Positions 60,831 through 64,000 of a stretch of DNA of 64,000 nucleotides are shown in pieces. The DNA lies in NCBI RefSeq assembly GCF_003597125.1, contig NZ_QYYA01000002.1, positions 636,156-700,155 on the forward strand. The letters run 5' to 3'. The position numbers and the translations under genes were made by a program. The notes under the pieces are model-generated. The model saw nothing but the letters and a program-made list of their open reading frames with translations, ran no database searches and was not told where the DNA came from. Every line of letters begins with the position of its first letter. Position 1 is the stretch's first letter. The DNA is from Alcanivorax profundi. GTDB lineage: Bacteria > Pseudomonadota > Gammaproteobacteria > Pseudomonadales > Alcanivoracaceae.

Positions 60831-61397
60831 ATGACGGATTTTCAGCTGCATACAGAAGACAGCGCCCCTGAGGCCAGCCAAGCCCTCTTGAAGGCGTCAC
60901 AGAAAAGCTTTGGCATGATTCCGAATTTGCATGCGGTAATGGCGGAGGCCCCGGGACTGCTGGAGGGGTACCAAAAACTGCATTCCCTGTTTCTTGAAAC
61001 CAGCTTTAACGATGATGAAATCACCGTCGTTTGGCAGACCATTAATGTGGAACATGCCTGCCACTATTGTGTTCCCGCACACACCGGCATCGCCAAATCC
61101 ATGAAAGTAGACGACCGCATCACCAATGCATTACGTGACAAGACACCTCTGCCTACCGACAGGCTGGAGGCACTCCGTGACTTCACTCTTGCAGTGGTTC
61201 GCGACCGGGGTGAGGTCAGTGAAGAAGCGATCAACAGCTTTCTTGGTGCCGGCTTTGAAAAGCGACATGTTCTCGAGATTATTCTTGGGCTGGCACAAAA
61301 GGTGATGAGTAATTACACCAACCATCTGGCCAATACACCGGTTGATGAACCGTTCAAGAAATTCGCATGGCATGGAGCGGAACAGCCCACCTGCTGA
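60831..61397 (+). CDS. AhpD-like carboxymuconolactone decarboxylase-family protein
   Basis: 188 residues. Redox CXXC is HACHYCVPAH (Cys77, Cys80) with His84, as in AhpD-type alkylhydroperoxidases. Likely detoxifies peroxides or handles related redox chemistry. AGGAG lies 5 bases before the ATG. Probably controlled by the divergent TetR regulator. Confidence 0.9.
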   Translation: MTDFQLHTEDSAPEASQALLKASQKSFGMIPNLHAVMAEAPGLLEGYQKLHSLFLETSFNDDEITVVWQTINVEHACHYCVPAHTGIAKSMKVDDRITNALRDKTPLPTDRLEALRDFTLAVVRDRGEVSEEAINSFLGAGFEKRHVLEIILGLAQKVMSNYTNHLANTPVDEPFKKFAWHGAEQPTC

Positions 61398-61408
61398 TGT
61401 CTGCTTTG

Positions 61409-61436
61409 CCTGTTTCCGGTTAACACCGGAAACAGG
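61409..61436. terminator. Hairpin between convergent genes
   Basis: Perfect 12-bp stem CCTGTTTCCGGT/ACCGGAAACAGG with loop TAAC, between the AhpD-like gene and the convergent surface-protein gene. Likely a bidirectional terminator although T runs are weak. Confidence 0.7.
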
Positions 61437-61456
61437 TCTTATGCTGTTCAGTTTTC

Positions 61457-63559
61457 CTAGGGAACCTTGGCTACAATCTCGCTATTCCAGATTCCGCCAG
61501 GCATAGCGATACGTCCGTAGTTTTGATCCCCAAATCCCACGTTACCGATCAGTGGATTACCCGGGCCATTGCCAAAGTTGACGCTTTCGCCAATCAACAA
61601 CTGATTTTCAATCGTAATGGTAGGCGCCCCATCCAGATTCTGGTCACCCGACTTCATGACCACGTTACCGTCTTTCCATCCCAAACTTCCCTCTACATTG
61701 TAGAGGTTGAAGGAGGCTTGCGGGCTGGAGGATTCCGCCAGACTCAAATAGGAACTGCCATCCAGGTGGAAGAAGCCGGCGAAGCCGATGGTAGACAAGG
61801 TTTCGGATGTGGTTCCACCGGAACCATCGGGTACCGTGTACGCCTTGGTACTGGGATAGAGAACGAACCGGTACTGACTGGCGGCCAGATTGAATTGCCA
61901 AAGTGCGACATTCGCGGTGTTATTCCCCAGATCATTGAGATCCCCCGCGCCAAAAAGCCCCCGCAGATAGTAGCGGGCAAACGTATCACTGCTTAGCATG
62001 ATACCGCTGGGCATATCGGGAAATGCCATGTCGGTATCGCCGATGCGGATAAACATATCCCGGGTTTGCCACAGCACATCATTGTTCAGGATACCGACAC
62101 CCACACCAGTGTTGGTATTCGCAAACATCAAATGGGAATTGGTCGCCCAATTGTCTCCCGCCGTTGCTCTTACCGTGGGATCCGAACTGTTTGCCTTATC
62201 CCAATACCCCGGAGACTGTGCCAACAAGTTAATGTCCAGCTTTAACCCTTCAGTCCCCGTAAAGCCGTTACCACTGTAAGCACCACGGGGATAAATCACT
62301 ACATCCGCATCCAGTTTCCCCATGGTCAGAATCAGGCCGAAGTCATAATCCTGATCCCATCCGCTCACCGGATTTTGTACGTTCATTTTACTGCTATAAG
62401 CATGCAGGTGGCCGTTACGGACAAGAAACGCGAAAGCAGAATCATTGGCTGCCACGCGAGTATCCAGGAACTCGCCACCATTGGCCTCACACAGCGATTG
62501 GTTGGGCTGACCACTGGTCAAGGTACTGCCGAAGCATAGCCCTGATGGCCCGGTATTGTTCTGCAGGATATCCAGAATGACATCCATGGACAGCATCGGT
62601 CCTGCTGTTCCGCCAAGCTTGGTCCAGTCCGAAAGTGTCAGGCGAGTTCTGTCACCGTCAGCATGACCAATTGCCAGGCCAAAATCAGAATCAAAATCCC
62701 ATTGCGAACGGAACAATAATCCTTCGGATCGGTTTGCTGTGTAATCCCAGCTATTGCCCACAAGGTTATAGCTCCCCCCCCCCGGAAGAATCTCCATTTG
62801 CGCATTGGATAGACCCCCTTTCCAACCCAGATGAACCAGAGGTGATCGGCCTGCCCGATCAAAATCCACAGGGTTTTGCTTGTACATTAAATCGAAACTC
62901 AGATCGGTATAGGTATGATCAGCCTGGATCAGCAAGCCATCAGCCGTAATCCCAATCGTTCCATTCCCTGCCGCGTGCCCCCCTGCCGCGCCATTGGTAA
63001 AGCGATTTTCAAACACCAGATTACCGAAGCTTAATTCCGCCACACCCGGACCGCCCTGCCGCAGAATCAGATCTCCCGTCATGTTGAAGTCTAACTGGGC
63101 AAAGTCACCATCCGCATTGAACAACCCGCGGTTGGACAGACTGATCCCTCCCTGGGAATACAAGCCAAGCTGTCCCAGAGACTGGTTGGCGAATGCCGTG
63201 TTTGTAGGAGTTTCGAGAGTGAAGCCGCCGATACGGTAAAAACCTGGCTGCCAGGTATAGTTCATGGCGACCATGGGATTACTACCATCACTTCCCACAT
63301 CAAAAGTGAAGGTCGATTGCATGGGTCCGCCATCACCCTCCCAGGAAAGATCGCGAAAATGCGTCAGTGCCTCCTGATTAGCAATTCCCTGATCTGTCTC
63401 CCAGGTAATCCGATCAATATGGATACCATCCGGACTTTGCAAATTGACCGTCAAACCATCTCGACCATTTACCGAAGACAGCGAAGTATCATCCAGCGGG
63501 GTTAATGCCAGTGATGATGCTGGCACCAGCCATAACAACGAAAGCGTTCTAGAAACCAT
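61457..63559 (-). CDS. Large secreted/outer-membrane protein, DUF6160-like N-terminus
   Basis: 700 residues. Signal peptide (LSLLWLVPASSLALT) followed by LDDTSLSSVNGRDGLTVNLQ, the short N-terminal motif I associate with DUF6160-type proteins of marine gammaproteobacteria. The rest is rich in Gly, Asn, Asp and aromatic residues in repeating beta-strand patterns, suggesting a beta-barrel or beta-helix surface protein. It overlaps the upstream gene by 11 bases. Function unknown; perhaps a surface or pilus-related protein. Confidence 0.6.
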   Translation of the reverse strand: MVSRTLSLLWLVPASSLALTPLDDTSLSSVNGRDGLTVNLQSPDGIHIDRITWETDQGIANQEALTHFRDLSWEGDGGPMQSTFTFDVGSDGSNPMVAMNYTWQPGFYRIGGFTLETPTNTAFANQSLGQLGLYSQGGISLSNRGLFNADGDFAQLDFNMTGDLILRQGGPGVAELSFGNLVFENRFTNGAAGGHAAGNGTIGITADGLLIQADHTYTDLSFDLMYKQNPVDFDRAGRSPLVHLGWKGGLSNAQMEILPGGGSYNLVGNSWDYTANRSEGLLFRSQWDFDSDFGLAIGHADGDRTRLTLSDWTKLGGTAGPMLSMDVILDILQNNTGPSGLCFGSTLTSGQPNQSLCEANGGEFLDTRVAANDSAFAFLVRNGHLHAYSSKMNVQNPVSGWDQDYDFGLILTMGKLDADVVIYPRGAYSGNGFTGTEGLKLDINLLAQSPGYWDKANSSDPTVRATAGDNWATNSHLMFANTNTGVGVGILNNDVLWQTRDMFIRIGDTDMAFPDMPSGIMLSSDTFARYYLRGLFGAGDLNDLGNNTANVALWQFNLAASQYRFVLYPSTKAYTVPDGSGGTTSETLSTIGFAGFFHLDGSSYLSLAESSSPQASFNLYNVEGSLGWKDGNVVMKSGDQNLDGAPTITIENQLLIGESVNFGNGPGNPLIGNVGFGDQNYGRIAMPGGIWNSEIVAKVP

Positions 63560-64000
63560 AAATCAACGCCCTCCCGTCAAAACGTACCTGCATGTTTGCA
63601 TTCGGACCCGCACTGTCACTGATGCGGAATGCATTTGCTACCCCCTGATTCTGTTCCTGCATAAAACCGAAGTCTGCAATGTCATCAGGCGTATGGGGAT
63701 TACTTGCATCACTGTATGTCGCCCCCGGGTCATTCACCTCTACCGCCATTCTTCCCACATTCAGGAAGGTGAGCATGTCTCCATATTCACCCGTTCCCTT
63801 TGCCGAGGTGTAAGTCATTTCAATAGCCGCCAGTCCCCGCGGATCACATCCTGCAATCATGCAGGTGCCATCCTCACGTTTGAATCGATCCGGATCATAG
63901 TAGGAGCTATGCGCAGTGGAACTGGAAGGCAGCTTCACCCCTTCCAAGCGGATATCCACCAGGTTGAGATATCCATAAAATTCTTTCATCACCAGCCAGT
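63549..64000 (-). CDS. C-terminal part of a surface-type protein, cut by window edge
   Basis: The visible 150 residues read in frame to the window end without a convincing start (a GTG-ATG pair at 63987-63992 lies inside open frame). Composition and motifs (YGDMLTFLNVGRMAVEVND, NMQVRFDGRALIYGF) resemble the neighbouring 700-residue surface protein, so it is likely a co-transcribed relative. Confidence 0.55.
   Translation of the reverse strand, partial: WLVMKEFYGYLNLVDIRLEGVKLPSSSTAHSSYYDPDRFKREDGTCMIAGCDPRGLAAIEMTYTSAKGTGEYGDMLTFLNVGRMAVEVNDPGATYSDASNPHTPDDIADFGFMQEQNQGVANAFRISDSAGPNANMQVRFDGRALIYGF

Overview
The window looks like chromosome of a marine hydrocarbon-degrading gammaproteobacterium, most probably an Alcanivorax-type organism. 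This rests on a wax ester synthase at 48920-50293 that I recognise as close to A. borkumensis AtfA, an AlkK-like medium/long-chain acyl-CoA synthetase, a 604-residue acyl-CoA dehydrogenase, the ori-proximal gene order mnmG-rsmG-parA-parB-atpIBEFHAGDC-glmU-glmS, and families of REP repeats. No rRNA, tRNA or CRISPR array was seen.

Layout. 80-5307: a single-chain biotin-dependent acyl-CoA carboxylase, a TetR regulator and a divergent metallo-beta-lactamase-fold protein. 5326-12709: an AT-rich accessory island. It begins at a junction where a DUF533/YebE-type gene and an unrelated gene fragment are both decapitated. It holds small secreted and membrane proteins, a REP-associated tyrosine transposase (RAYT) with its repeats, a nucleotidyltransferase/unknown/3-TM gene set, and a SLATT-membrane-protein gene set. 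The last two look like conflict or defence modules. 12861-18857: the complete urease operon ureDABCEJFG (minus strand).

19141-25846: an NAD/ADP-ribose block. It contains nadV, an operon of NMN adenylyltransferase-Nudix, a radical SAM protein and an unusual methyltransferase-nucleotidyltransferase fusion, then a divergent NrtR-type regulator and an ADP-ribosylglycohydrolase. The nadV promoter region and the nadM/nrtR intergenic region share a TGGC-N5-GCCA palindrome, suggesting one regulon. This block is my best candidate for an undescribed pathway.

25955-41323: the conserved block glmS, glmU, the ATP synthase operon, parB, parA, rsmG and mnmG, all on the minus strand. 41680-52522: a K+/H+ antiporter, a short-chain dehydrogenase, an acyl-CoA dehydrogenase, isocitrate lyase divergent from wax ester synthase, a hexose-6-phosphate mutarotase-like protein, a cold-shock protein and a YgjP-type metallopeptidase. 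Fatty acid degradation, glyoxylate shunt and neutral-lipid storage genes therefore sit together, as expected of an alkane user. 52697-64000: an RND efflux pair, an acyl-CoA synthetase, an outer-membrane protein, a TetR/AhpD-like divergent pair with two near-identical operators, and two overlapping genes for large surface or outer-membrane proteins, the second cut by the window edge.

Repeats are a theme: at least three REP families, a roughly 150-170 bp MITE-like element built of REP arms around a shared core (two copies), a duplicated REP-plus-terminator module, and a pair of four-unit heptamer arrays next to the glmS and glmU stop codons.
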